Source: Rhodocyclaceae bacterium
Lineage (GTDB): Bacteria; Pseudomonadota; Gammaproteobacteria; Burkholderiales; Rhodocyclaceae
Reading direction: 5' to 3'
Length of the DNA: 5,455 bases
Assembly: GCA_027325905.1 (NCBI GenBank)
Contig: DAIEEM010000283.1
Span: forward strand, 1-5,455
The notes under the pieces are model-generated. The model was not told where the DNA came from, searched no databases, and saw nothing but the letters and a program-made list of their open reading frames with translations. Made by a program: the position numbers and the translations under genes. Positions 1 to 5,455 of this stretch are shown piece by piece. Numbering within the stretch: the first letter of the stretch is position 1; every line of letters starts with the position of its first letter.

Positions 1-114
1 AGAGGGTATTTCGTCTCGACGGTCGGACTCGACGAAAACATGGTTCGGGCGTACATCCGAAATCAGGAAGAGGAAGACGAGCGATACGATCAGATGAAGC
101 TCGCAATGGACTAA
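1..114 (+). CDS. tnpA: IS200/IS605-family transposase TnpA, C-terminal part (cut by the window edge)
   Basis: The reading frame is open from base 1 and ends at TAA 112-114, giving 37 residues that begin RGYFVSTVGLDE. The G-Y-F-V-S-T-V-G strand followed by a helix with YIRNQ is typical of the C-terminus of Y1 (HUH) transposases of IS200/IS605 elements. In this family the helix carries the catalytic tyrosine, and a glutamine four residues later helps bind the metal. Here that spacing is met by Tyr18 and Gln22 of the visible tail, so the end looks intact. The charged tail after it (EEEDERYD) is also usual. TnpA acts on single-stranded DNA, cutting and rejoining at hairpin-marked element ends. 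The HUH motif and the start lie outside the window, so whether the gene is complete cannot be judged. The hairpin at 173-191 supports an element end just downstream. Confidence 0.85.
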   Translation, partial: RGYFVSTVGLDENMVRAYIRNQEEEDERYDQMKLAMD

Positions 115-141
115 GCCGTCCATGGGCGGCTCACGGTTTCA

Positions 142-162
142 TGGGCGCCTTTGAGGCGCTCA
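142..162. repeat. Hairpin downstream of tnpA
   Basis: Bases 145-150 (GCGCCT) pair perfectly with 154-159 (AGGCGC) around a TTG loop. The stem extends outward to 142-162 through one G-T wobble, giving about nine pairs. No T-run follows, so it is a poor intrinsic terminator. It lies between the tnpA stop and the likely element-end hairpin and is probably part of the IS. A short direct repeat, CATGGGCG, occurs at 121-128 and 140-147, just before and overlapping its left arm. Confidence 0.5.
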
Positions 163-172
163 CCATCTCAAG

Positions 173-191
173 CCACCGGCTTTGCCGGTGG
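173..191. mobile_element. Subterminal hairpin of the IS200/IS605 element; element end near 199-206
   Basis: CCACCGGC (173-180) and GCCGGTGG (184-191) form a perfect 8-bp stem around a TTT loop, about 60 bases after the tnpA stop. IS200/IS605 elements have no terminal inverted repeats; their ends carry short imperfect or perfect hairpins that TnpA recognises as single strands, which this matches. The exact boundary is not certain. If this is the right end, cleavage is expected roughly ten bases after the hairpin, near TATCTGAC (192-199). If tnpA points outward at a left end, the minus strand offers a TTAC target-like tetranucleotide at 209-206, 14 bases from the hairpin. The other end of the element is outside the window. 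Confidence 0.65.
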
Positions 192-237
192 TATCTGACT
201 TTAGAGTAAGGCAGCTGGTCAAGTCAAGTTCGGCCCT

Positions 238-266
238 TTGACGCAGACACGCCAAGCGGATATAGC
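238..266 (+). promoter_or_regulatory. Candidate sigma70 promoter P1 for the lipoprotein gene
   Basis: TTGACG (238-243, five of six to the -35 consensus) is followed after exactly 17 bases by TATAGC (261-266, four of six to the -10 consensus). Transcription would start near 273 and read into the gene at 407 with a leader of about 135 nt. It lies 30-40 bases outside the probable IS end. This is a consensus match only. Confidence 0.4.
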
Positions 267-299
267 CCTATGGGCCGATAGCGGCAATGGCATTATGTG

Positions 300-330
300 T
301 TGGAACATAAGCCGGCGCGATCTTTATAAT
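300..330 (+). promoter_or_regulatory. Candidate sigma70 promoter P2 for the lipoprotein gene
   Basis: A perfect TATAAT -10 box is present at 325-330. The best upstream partner is TTGGAA (300-305, four of six), with a long spacer of 19 bases, so the -35 contact would be weak. Transcription would start near 337, giving a leader of about 70 nt before the start at 407. The perfect -10 in an otherwise GC-rich region makes this the more noticeable of the two candidates, while P1 has better spacing. Confidence 0.45.
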
Positions 331-406
331 GCGCAACCGTGTCCGCTGCCGACCTGATGGCGAAGGGCAGGAACGGTTAACCTCGTAACGTAATCGGGAA
401 CAATTC

Positions 407-730
407 ATGAAGACATCGTTGAGAACGGCTCTGCCTCTTCTGGCGGCAACCACCCTTGTGGCCGCCTGCGCCACGCCTACCTTCTTCGGGAATACGCCGA
501 CCAGCATCTACTACAAGGACGGCAGGCCTGCCTACGTGGCGAACTGCTCCGGACCCAGTTGGAAGTCCTGCCTGGAGCAGGCCGGCTCGACATGCCTCAC
601 GGCGGGATACGACGTCCTCGAGAAAAGCACCAGCCGCAGCAACGGCGACGAGACCCGGGAAATCGTCTTCGCCTGCAACGCCAGCCCCGCCGCCGTCGGC
701 GGCGAGGCCAAGCCCGCCGGGGGAAGTTGA
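407..730 (+). CDS. Small cysteine-containing outer-membrane lipoprotein of unknown function
   Basis: This encodes 107 residues. The N-terminus is a clear type II signal peptide: MKTSLR, a hydrophobic stretch, then the lipobox LVAAC with lipidated Cys21. The next residue is Ala, not Asp, so outer-membrane sorting by Lol is expected. The mature protein has four more cysteines (47, 55, 63, 90), enough for two disulfides in the periplasm. The core reads GRPAYVANCSG, W-K-S-C, E-Q-A-G, C, then AGYDVLEK at about 39-73. A pattern of Cys, Trp-x-x-Cys, Cys and Gly-Tyr-Asp resembles small conserved proteobacterial lipoproteins that I cannot name to a characterised family. The C-terminus is a low-complexity Ala/Gly/Pro tail. 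The ATG at 407 is chosen because the signal peptide starts there; the ribosome site is weak (GGGAA at about 396-400). The gene stands alone and converges with the secretion operon, so a shared role is not implied. Confidence 0.8.
   Translation: MKTSLRTALPLLAATTLVAACATPTFFGNTPTSIYYKDGRPAYVANCSGPSWKSCLEQAGSTCLTAGYDVLEKSTSRSNGDETREIVFACNASPAAVGGEAKPAGGS
688..704. repeat. GC-rich hairpin near the 3' end of the lipoprotein gene
   Basis: CGCCGCC (688-694) and GGCGGCG (698-704) form a 7-bp stem with a GTC loop inside the Ala-rich end of the coding sequence. There is no T-run on either side, so it does not look like an intrinsic terminator. It may simply reflect alternating Ala and Gly codons. Confidence 0.3.
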
Positions 731-768
731 CGGCCTGGTCGGTGCAGCGGCTTCGAAGACGGTCATGG
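731..768. other. Convergent junction between lipoprotein gene and secretion operon
   Basis: Only 38 bases separate the two stop codons. An 8-bp palindrome, CTTCGAAG (751-758), is present, but no stem-loop followed by a T-run is seen on either strand. Transcripts from both sides probably run into each other or rely on Rho. Confidence 0.5.
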
Positions 769-2169
769 TTAGCCGCCCGCGGCCGGTGCGCGCGATCGCG
801 TCAGCCAACTGTTGACGGTGCCGATCTCGGTTTCGTTGAGCGATCCCACCAGGCCTTGCAAGCGGATTCGCGCCATGATGTATGCGTAACGCGCCTGCGC
901 CAGGTCGCGTTTGGCGTTCATGCGTTGCTGCTCGGCGTTGAGGATGTCGATCTGGGTGCGCGTGCCGGCCTGAAAGCCTTTCTGGTTCGAGAAGACGGCC
1001 TGGTCGGCGGAACGCTCGGCCTGTTCCAGCGCCCTTACCTTCAAGACGCCTTCGGCTACGTTCTGGAATTCCTTGCGTATCTGCAAGTCGATGTCCCGCC
1101 GTTTCGCCTCGTATAGCTGCTGGTATTTTTCCAGGCTCGCCTGCGCCTGGCGCACCTGGGACCTGACGTAGCCGCCGGAGAACATCGGAATGGTCGCCTG
1201 CACGCCGATCATCGTCGATAGGAAGTACTGGTTGATGGTCAGTTCGTTGGCGCTGTTGTCCCTGCCGCGCTGGACCACCAGGTCGACGGTCGGCGTATGC
1301 CCCGCCCTGGCCTTCTCGACTTCCTGCCGGGCCGAATCGATATTCGCGCGCGCGCTGCGCAACTCGGCGTTGACGTCCTCGCCGCGTGCGATCCAGTCGT
1401 CGACCTTGGCCGGCAAGGGAGGGATCAGGGTCATGCGAGCCGGGTCGAGGAGAGCCAGGTTCTCCGCCGGTTGATTGGTGACGGCCTGCAGTTGCCGGCG
1501 CGTGTAGCCGACGTTCTGGGTCGCCTCGAGTTCCTGCGCCACGATCATGTCGTAGCGCGCCTGAGCGTCGTCGATGTCGGTGCGCGTTCCCTCGCCCGCC
1601 TTGAAGCTGCGCTTCGCGCCCTCCAGTTGCGCGGCATAGGTCTGCTTGGTCGACAGCACCAGCGCAAGCTGATCTTGCGCCATGAGGGCTTCGAAGTATG
1701 CGCCGCTCAAGCGCACGACCAGGTCCTGCAGGTTCTGGTCCAGCGTGGCGTCGGCGCTGTCGGCCTGCGACTTGGCCTGCTGGTACATGGCGAAGTTGTA
1801 CTTGCGGTAGATCGGCTGCCGCAACACCACGGCGTAACTGGAGCTTTGATACGAAAAGACGCTGGCTACCGGCGTGCCGAAATATCCCGGCGCGATGGAG
1901 TCCGTCTTGTTCGCGCCTTGCGACAGGTTGGCCGAAAGGTTGGGCAGGAGCTGGGCGAACGCCTGCGGGACGGCTTCGCGGCTGGCGTCGGCGTCGGCCC
2001 GGGCGGCTTGGTAGGTCGGATCCTGCTGCAGCGCGATTTCGTAGCTTTGCATCAGGTCCATCGCCCGAACTTCTTGCGCTATGCCCATCGCCATGGCCAG
2101 CGTCGCGCCGATGCCGGCTGCGCGGCGCCTGGCCCCGGTGCGGTGAAACCGAATATTTTTGGGACGCAC
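769..2169 (-). CDS. TolC-family outer-membrane channel of a type I secretion system
   Basis: The 466-residue product is the usual length for the type I secretion outer-membrane family (TolC, PrtF/AprF type). Such proteins form a trimeric beta-barrel and a long alpha-helical periplasmic tunnel that docks on the HlyD adaptor. A Sec signal peptide spans about 1-36: a very Arg-rich start (RRR at 14-16), a hydrophobic segment, then a V-R-A cleavage site. The mature part opens with DLMQSYEIALQQDP, a family hallmark. The family's internal duplication is visible: FKAGEGTRTDIDDAQARYD at 189-207 matches FQAGTRTQIDILNAEQQ at 399-415. The start is GTG at 2169, chosen because a strong AGAGGAG ribosome site lies seven bases before it; a start at ATG Met26 would destroy the signal peptide. 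The gene begins 4 nt after the adaptor gene stops and is the last of the operon. The substrate cannot be deduced from it. Confidence 0.93.
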   Translation of the reverse strand: MRPKNIRFHRTGARRRAAGIGATLAMAMGIAQEVRAMDLMQSYEIALQQDPTYQAARADADASREAVPQAFAQLLPNLSANLSQGANKTDSIAPGYFGTPVASVFSYQSSSYAVVLRQPIYRKYNFAMYQQAKSQADSADATLDQNLQDLVVRLSGAYFEALMAQDQLALVLSTKQTYAAQLEGAKRSFKAGEGTRTDIDDAQARYDMIVAQELEATQNVGYTRRQLQAVTNQPAENLALLDPARMTLIPPLPAKVDDWIARGEDVNAELRSARANIDSARQEVEKARAGHTPTVDLVVQRGRDNSANELTINQYFLSTMIGVQATIPMFSGGYVRSQVRQAQASLEKYQQLYEAKRRDIDLQIRKEFQNVAEGVLKVRALEQAERSADQAVFSNQKGFQAGTRTQIDILNAEQQRMNAKRDLAQARYAYIMARIRLQGLVGSLNETEIGTVNSWLTRSRAPAAGG

Positions 2170-2173
2170 TCGC

Positions 2174-3544
2174 CTACTCCTCTTTCATCGAAGCGGCCAT
2201 GCGCTTCAACAACGGATGCAGCAGATAGGTGAGCATCGAGCGCTCCCCGGTCTTGATCACGACCTCGGCCGGCATGCCCGCCTGCAATTGATGGTTGCCC
2301 AGCTCCTTGAGCCCCGCGGGCGTGACCGATATGCGGGCCAGGTAGTAGGCGATGTTCGGGTTCTGCGGCTCGGCGATGAGGTCGGAGGAAACCGAATCCA
2401 CCTTGCCTTGCACCACGAGGGAGGGCGACTGGGCAAACGTCGAGAAACGCACGTCCGTCGGCAGGCCGGGGTGTACGCGGTCTATCATGTGCGGCGGCAC
2501 CCTGGCTTCGAGCAGCAGGGTTTCATGGTCCGGCACGATATCCATGATCTTCTGGCCGGCGCCGATCACGCCTCCTACCGTCTGTATCGCCAGGCCGACG
2601 ACTTGCCCTTCCACCGGGGCACGGATCAACGTCCGCTCCAACTCGTCCGAGGCGGCCTTGAATTTGTCGGCGTCGGCCTGTACTTCCCGGCGGACGTCGG
2701 CGAGTTGGGAATCGACGTCCTTGCGATAGTCCTGAGTGCGCTGTATGGCTCGCAACTTCATTTCCGCGATCGAGCTGTGGGCGCGCTGGATGTTGCCTTG
2801 CAGGTCCGCGATGGAACCCATCGATTCGGCGGCCATGCGTTCCAGTTCAAGGAGCTTGTTGCGCGGCGCATAGCCTTCCTTGACCAGGTCGCGCATTCCC
2901 GTAAGGTCTTCCTGAATGGAGGCTAGCTGCGATTTGCGGGCGGCCTGCATGCCCTCATAGCCGCGAATCGAGGCCTCCTGGCCTTGGATCGCTTCCTTGG
3001 TCGCCTGCATGTCGGCCTGCAAGGAGAGGCGGCGGGACTGGAACAGTTGCTCCTGGGTATTGACGGTCTGCTTGATGTAGCCGTCGTTGCCCGCCTTTAG
3101 GAGATCCGGGTGGAAAGTGATTTTCGTTTGGTTGGCCTGTTCCGCCAGCAGGCGTCCTTCCATGGCGCGGAGACTCAGGTAATGTTGGCGTATCGACTCG
3201 AAATTCGCCAGCGTCGAGGCATCGTCGAGGCGGATCAGCGGATCTCCGCTCTTGACGAATTGACCTTCCTTGACGAAGACTTGTTTCACGATGCCGCCGG
3301 TCTGATGCTGGATGGCCTTGCGCTTGGTGTCGAGAGCCACCATGCCTTGCGTCGGTACGCCCTCGTCCAGCGGCGCCAGGGTCGCCCAGAGCAGAAAGCC
3401 GCCAAAGCCGATGCCGAGAGCCCAAAGGCCGATCGCGATCGGGCGTCCGGTATCGGTGGGTAGGACGAGTTCGCCTTCCACGGTGCTAGTCGGCCGTCCG
3501 GACAGCGACTGTTGCAGGCGCTGCAGCATGTTGGGAGTGTTCAT
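2174..3544 (-). CDS. HlyD-family periplasmic adaptor (membrane fusion protein) of a type I secretion system
   Basis: The 456-residue product matches the PrtE/AprE/HlyD adaptors that bridge the inner-membrane ABC exporter and the TolC-type channel. Order of parts: a short cytoplasmic N-terminus (1-34); one transmembrane helix (about 35-57); the first half of the lipoyl domain with HQTGGIVKQVFVKEGQFVKSG (80-100, key glycines at 83, 84, 94 and 100); a long helical hairpin (about 112-300) rich in Gln, Glu, Lys and Arg; the second lipoyl half with LIRAPVEGQVVGL (306-318); then beta-barrel and membrane-proximal parts. The C-terminus holds GMPAEVVIKTGERSMLTYLL (423-442), a signature of this secretion subgroup that separates it from drug-efflux adaptors. 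The ATG at 3544 has an AGGA site (3553-3556) eight bases upstream. It follows the ABC gene by 25 nt and ends 4 nt before the channel gene. No defect is seen. Confidence 0.94.
   Translation of the reverse strand: MNTPNMLQRLQQSLSGRPTSTVEGELVLPTDTGRPIAIGLWALGIGFGGFLLWATLAPLDEGVPTQGMVALDTKRKAIQHQTGGIVKQVFVKEGQFVKSGDPLIRLDDASTLANFESIRQHYLSLRAMEGRLLAEQANQTKITFHPDLLKAGNDGYIKQTVNTQEQLFQSRRLSLQADMQATKEAIQGQEASIRGYEGMQAARKSQLASIQEDLTGMRDLVKEGYAPRNKLLELERMAAESMGSIADLQGNIQRAHSSIAEMKLRAIQRTQDYRKDVDSQLADVRREVQADADKFKAASDELERTLIRAPVEGQVVGLAIQTVGGVIGAGQKIMDIVPDHETLLLEARVPPHMIDRVHPGLPTDVRFSTFAQSPSLVVQGKVDSVSSDLIAEPQNPNIAYYLARISVTPAGLKELGNHQLQAGMPAEVVIKTGERSMLTYLLHPLLKRMAASMKEE
2177..2183 (-). promoter_or_regulatory. 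Strong ribosome binding site deciding the GTG start of the TolC-family gene
   Basis: The minus strand reads AGAGGAG here, inside the last codons of the adaptor gene, with seven bases to the GTG at 2169. This near-ideal Shine-Dalgarno supports the non-ATG start. Its overlap with the upstream stop region suggests that termination of adaptor translation feeds re-initiation on the channel gene. Confidence 0.75.
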
Positions 3545-3552
3545 GTCGGGAA

Positions 3553-3556
3553 TCCT
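3553..3556 (-). promoter_or_regulatory. Ribosome binding site of the HlyD-family adaptor gene
   Basis: The minus strand reads AGGA with eight bases to the ATG at 3544, in the 25-nt gap after the ABC exporter gene. It supports Met1 over the second in-frame ATG (Met6). Confidence 0.55.
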
Positions 3557-3569
3557 GGTTTTGAATGCG

Positions 3570-5294
3570 TCAAGCGGGTTGAGGGGCGGCAGCGGCGGCC
3601 GGCTGCGCCGCGGACGGCTGCAGCGCTGCGATGACCTCGGCGCGCGGCCCGTAGCGGAGAATCTGCCCGTCTACCAGCAGAAGGATGCGATCGACCGCAT
3701 CGATGATGTTCATGCGATGGGTGATCAGGAAAACGGTCTTGCCCTCCGTTTTCAGGTAGCGCAAGGTGTCGATCAGCGCCGCTTCGCCGGCGTCGTCGAG
3801 GTTGGCGTTCGGTTCGTCGAGGACGACGAGGGCGGGATCGCCGTAGACGGCGCGCGCCAGCCCGATGCGTTGGCGCTGCCCGCCGGAAAGGGTATTGCCG
3901 GCTTCTCCCATCTGCGTGTCGTAACCATTGGGGAGGCGCAGGATCATGTCGTGGATGCCGGTGCGTTGCGCGGCGGCGATTACTTTTTCTGGGTCGACCG
4001 TGCCGAAGCGCGCGATATTTTCGGCGAGGCTGCCTTCAAGGAGTTCGATGTCCTGCGGCAGGTAGCCGATGTGTGGACCGAGTTCGCCACGGTCCCAGCT
4101 TTCGATCGGTTCGCCGTCGAGCAAAACCCGGCCCTCGCGCTGCGGCCAGATTCCGACCAGCGTGCGCGCCAGCGTCGACTTGCCGGAGCCGGACGGGCCG
4201 ATGATGGCGATGATGTCGCCGGCGGGGAAATCGGCGTCGAGTCCCTTCAGGATGGGCTGCGCCCGGCCCGGTACGGTGGCGACGAGACCGTCGATTTGCA
4301 TGCGGCCGGCGGGCGCGGCGTGCACCGCGCGGGCGCCGCGTTCGGGATTCTCGCGCAACAGGGCTTCGAGCGACTCGAAGGCGGTGCGGGCGGCAATGAA
4401 GCTTTTCCAGGTGCCGGTGATCAGGTCGATCGGCGCGAGTGCCCGCGACATCATGATGTTGGCGGCGATCATGCCGCCGGTCGACAGTTCGCCGCGAATC
4501 ACCAGGAAAGCGCCGGCGCCGAGCATCAGGGACTGCTGGCTGTAACGCACGAATTTGCTGAAGGACTGAAGACGCTGGTTGAGTTCCTGCGACGTTGCCG
4601 CGACGTGCAGGTGCTGGCTCTGGCGGTTCAGCCAGCGTCGACGCAGATGATCGAGCATGCCGAATGCCTCGATCACTTCGGCGTTGCGCAGTTTGCTATG
4701 CACGTAGCTGTTGACGTGGATGGCAGTCTGCAATACGCCTGCCGTCGATTCGATGGTGAGGCGATGGATCACGTAGGCGAGGCAGGTCAGCAGCGCGGCG
4801 AAGAAGACTGCCAGCCATCCGAGCAGCGGATGCATCATGAACAGGACGAGCAGGTAGATCGGCATCCAGGGGGCATCGAAGAAGGCGAAGATGCCGTTGC
4901 CGGTGAGGAATTGGCGGATGTTCACCAGCTCCGAGAAGGCTTGGGTCGGATTGCGCCCCGACTGGTTCAGGGCCGCTTCGAAACTGGCGTTGAACACGCG
5001 GCCGTTGAGTTGCTCGTCCAGCCTCACGCCGGCTCGCACCAGGAGCCGGGAGCGCGCCCACTCGGCGAAGGCCATGACGGAAATGAGAAACAGCGCGATC
5101 AGGGAGACGCCCAGCAAGGTCAGTCCGCTTTGGCTGACCATGACGCGGTCGTAAACCTGCAGCATGTACAGGGTGGGGGTAAGCATCAATACGTTCGCCA
5201 CCAGGCTGAACACGCCGACGACGAGAAACTCGCGGCGGAACGCCCAGAGGGCGGCGGCAAGCTCGCTGCGTTGGAAAAAAGTGGGAGTTTTCAT
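3570..5294 (-). CDS. Type I secretion ABC transporter (PrtD-type fused permease/ATPase)
   Basis: From the ATG at 5294 the product has 574 residues, normal for the PrtD/AprD family. These half-transporters dimerise in the inner membrane and use ATP to drive an unfolded substrate into the adaptor-channel conduit. The membrane part (about 1-300) opens with TPTLYMLQVYDRVMVS (39-54), a hallmark of this family, with hydrophobic segments near 22-45, 57-77, 135-175 and 255-285. There is no C39 peptidase or C39-like domain before it, so leader-peptide cleavage is not expected. The ATPase part has Walker A GPSGSGKST (366-374), Q-loop YLPQD (411-415), signature LSGGQRQR (469-476), Walker B ALVVLDEP (488-495), D-loop NLD and H-loop His526, so it looks active. 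An Ala/Pro/Gln tail (559-574) follows. A longer reading from 5387 is rejected because its first 77 bases overlap the preceding ABC gene out of frame. The ribosome site is weak (GAGACGG, 11 bases upstream), suggesting coupling to the upstream gene 16 nt away. Confidence 0.94.
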   Translation of the reverse strand: MKTPTFFQRSELAAALWAFRREFLVVGVFSLVANVLMLTPTLYMLQVYDRVMVSQSGLTLLGVSLIALFLISVMAFAEWARSRLLVRAGVRLDEQLNGRVFNASFEAALNQSGRNPTQAFSELVNIRQFLTGNGIFAFFDAPWMPIYLLVLFMMHPLLGWLAVFFAALLTCLAYVIHRLTIESTAGVLQTAIHVNSYVHSKLRNAEVIEAFGMLDHLRRRWLNRQSQHLHVAATSQELNQRLQSFSKFVRYSQQSLMLGAGAFLVIRGELSTGGMIAANIMMSRALAPIDLITGTWKSFIAARTAFESLEALLRENPERGARAVHAAPAGRMQIDGLVATVPGRAQPILKGLDADFPAGDIIAIIGPSGSGKSTLARTLVGIWPQREGRVLLDGEPIESWDRGELGPHIGYLPQDIELLEGSLAENIARFGTVDPEKVIAAAQRTGIHDMILRLPNGYDTQMGEAGNTLSGGQRQRIGLARAVYGDPALVVLDEPNANLDDAGEAALIDTLRYLKTEGKTVFLITHRMNIIDAVDRILLLVDGQILRYGPRAEVIAALQPSAAQPAAAAAPQPA

Positions 5295-5310
5295 AAGGGT
5301 GATGGCCGTC

Positions 5311-5455
5311 TCATGCGGCGGCGAGTTGGGTCGTGGCGGCAGGCATCTGCTGCTGTTGCGCGCGGGCAAGGGCGGCGAGGACTTCATCGCGCGGGCCGTA
5401 TGCCGCGACTAGACCGTCGCGCAGTATGAGCATGCGGTCGACGACGGGCAGGACG
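5311..5455 (-). CDS. Second type I secretion ABC transporter, C-terminal tail only (cut by the window edge)
   Basis: The visible 47 residues (VLPVVDRMLILRDG onward, TGA at 5313-5311) are the end of an ABC exporter ATPase domain. They match the segment that follows the H-loop in PrtD-type proteins: VDR, hydrophobic strand, DG, YGPR, then EVLAAL. Aligned with the same segment of the next gene (from VDRILLL), 16 of 28 residues are identical, so the two genes appear to be paralogues in tandem. The Walker motifs and membrane domain lie outside the window, so its activity, start and length cannot be judged. The tail ends in a Gln-run and Ala-rich stretch (AQQQQMPAATTQLAAA), similar in kind to that of its neighbour. 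Its stop is 16 nt before the next ABC gene, so it is the upstream member of the operon. Confidence 0.85.
   Translation of the reverse strand, partial: VLPVVDRMLILRDGLVAAYGPRDEVLAALARAQQQQMPAATTQLAAA

Larger units (their letters stand above)
115..406. other. Intergenic region: IS end plus promoter region of the lipoprotein gene
   Basis: No credible coding region is seen in these 292 bases. The left part (to about 200) holds two hairpins belonging to the end of the IS200/IS605 element. The right part (about 200-406) is less GC-rich than the genes around it and holds two candidate sigma70 promoters pointing right. An 8-bp perfect palindrome, GGTTAACC (375-382), lies between the promoters and the start codon at 407; no regulator can be assigned to it. 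Confidence 0.6.

Noticed and set aside
300..320. A possible sigma54 promoter (TTGGAAC start)
   Set aside because: The matching GC/TTGC element at the required -12 spacing is absent.
688..704. The hairpin as a terminator for the lipoprotein gene
   Set aside because: It is inside the coding sequence and has no T-run after it on either strand.
377..808. A 143-codon open frame on the minus strand over the lipoprotein gene
   Set aside because: It overlaps the lipoprotein coding region and the TolC-family stop. It has Gly/Ala/Arg-rich composition and no signal or domain; the plus-strand frame has a textbook lipoprotein signal.
1297..2232. A 311-codon open frame on the plus strand opposite the TolC-family gene
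   Set aside because: It is low-complexity (Arg, Val, Gly, Leu) and has no recognisable motif. The minus-strand frame has a signal peptide, family motifs and a strong ribosome site.
2159..2926. A 255-codon open frame on the plus strand opposite the HlyD-family gene
   Set aside because: It is a complementary shadow of the adaptor coding sequence, without its own motifs.
5295..5387. A 31-residue N-terminal extension of the complete ABC exporter
   Set aside because: It overlaps the preceding ABC gene out of frame by 77 bases, does not resemble the family N-terminus, and the ATG at 5294 gives the normal family length.
3312..5429. A 705-codon open frame on the plus strand opposite the ABC exporter and the start of the adaptor gene
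   Set aside because: It lies antisense to two well-recognised genes. Its protein is rich in Arg, Gly, Asp and His with no domain I recognise, as expected for a GC-rich shadow frame.

Overview
The window looks chromosomal and comes from a GC-rich proteobacterium. The codon bias (strong G/C at third positions) and the type I secretion proteins fit Betaproteobacteria best, but nothing here fixes the genus. No rRNA, tRNA, CRISPR array or phage genes were seen.

Left edge (1-about 200): the last 37 codons of an IS200/IS605-family Y1 transposase (TnpA), then two short GC-rich hairpins. The second (173-191) looks like a subterminal hairpin of the element. From about 200 to 406 is an intergenic stretch with two candidate sigma70 promoters reading rightward into a small gene (407-730) for a 107-residue cysteine-containing outer-membrane lipoprotein of unknown function.

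The rest (769-5455) is one leftward, minus-strand operon for a type I (ABC-dependent) secretion system. In transcription order it holds: the C-terminal tail of one ABC exporter (5311-5455, cut by the window edge); a second, complete PrtD-type ABC permease/ATPase (3570-5294); a HlyD-family periplasmic adaptor (2174-3544); and a TolC-family outer-membrane channel (769-2169). The gaps are 16, 25 and 4 nt, so the genes are probably co-transcribed and partly translationally coupled. Together they would form a one-step conduit carrying an unfolded substrate from cytoplasm to outside. The substrate gene is not in the window, and neither is the operon promoter; both probably lie beyond the right edge.

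The most interesting point is the tandem pair of ABC exporter genes serving a single adaptor and a single outer-membrane channel, which raises the possibility of a heterodimeric exporter. The secretion operon and the lipoprotein gene converge with only 38 nt between stop codons and no recognisable intrinsic terminator.
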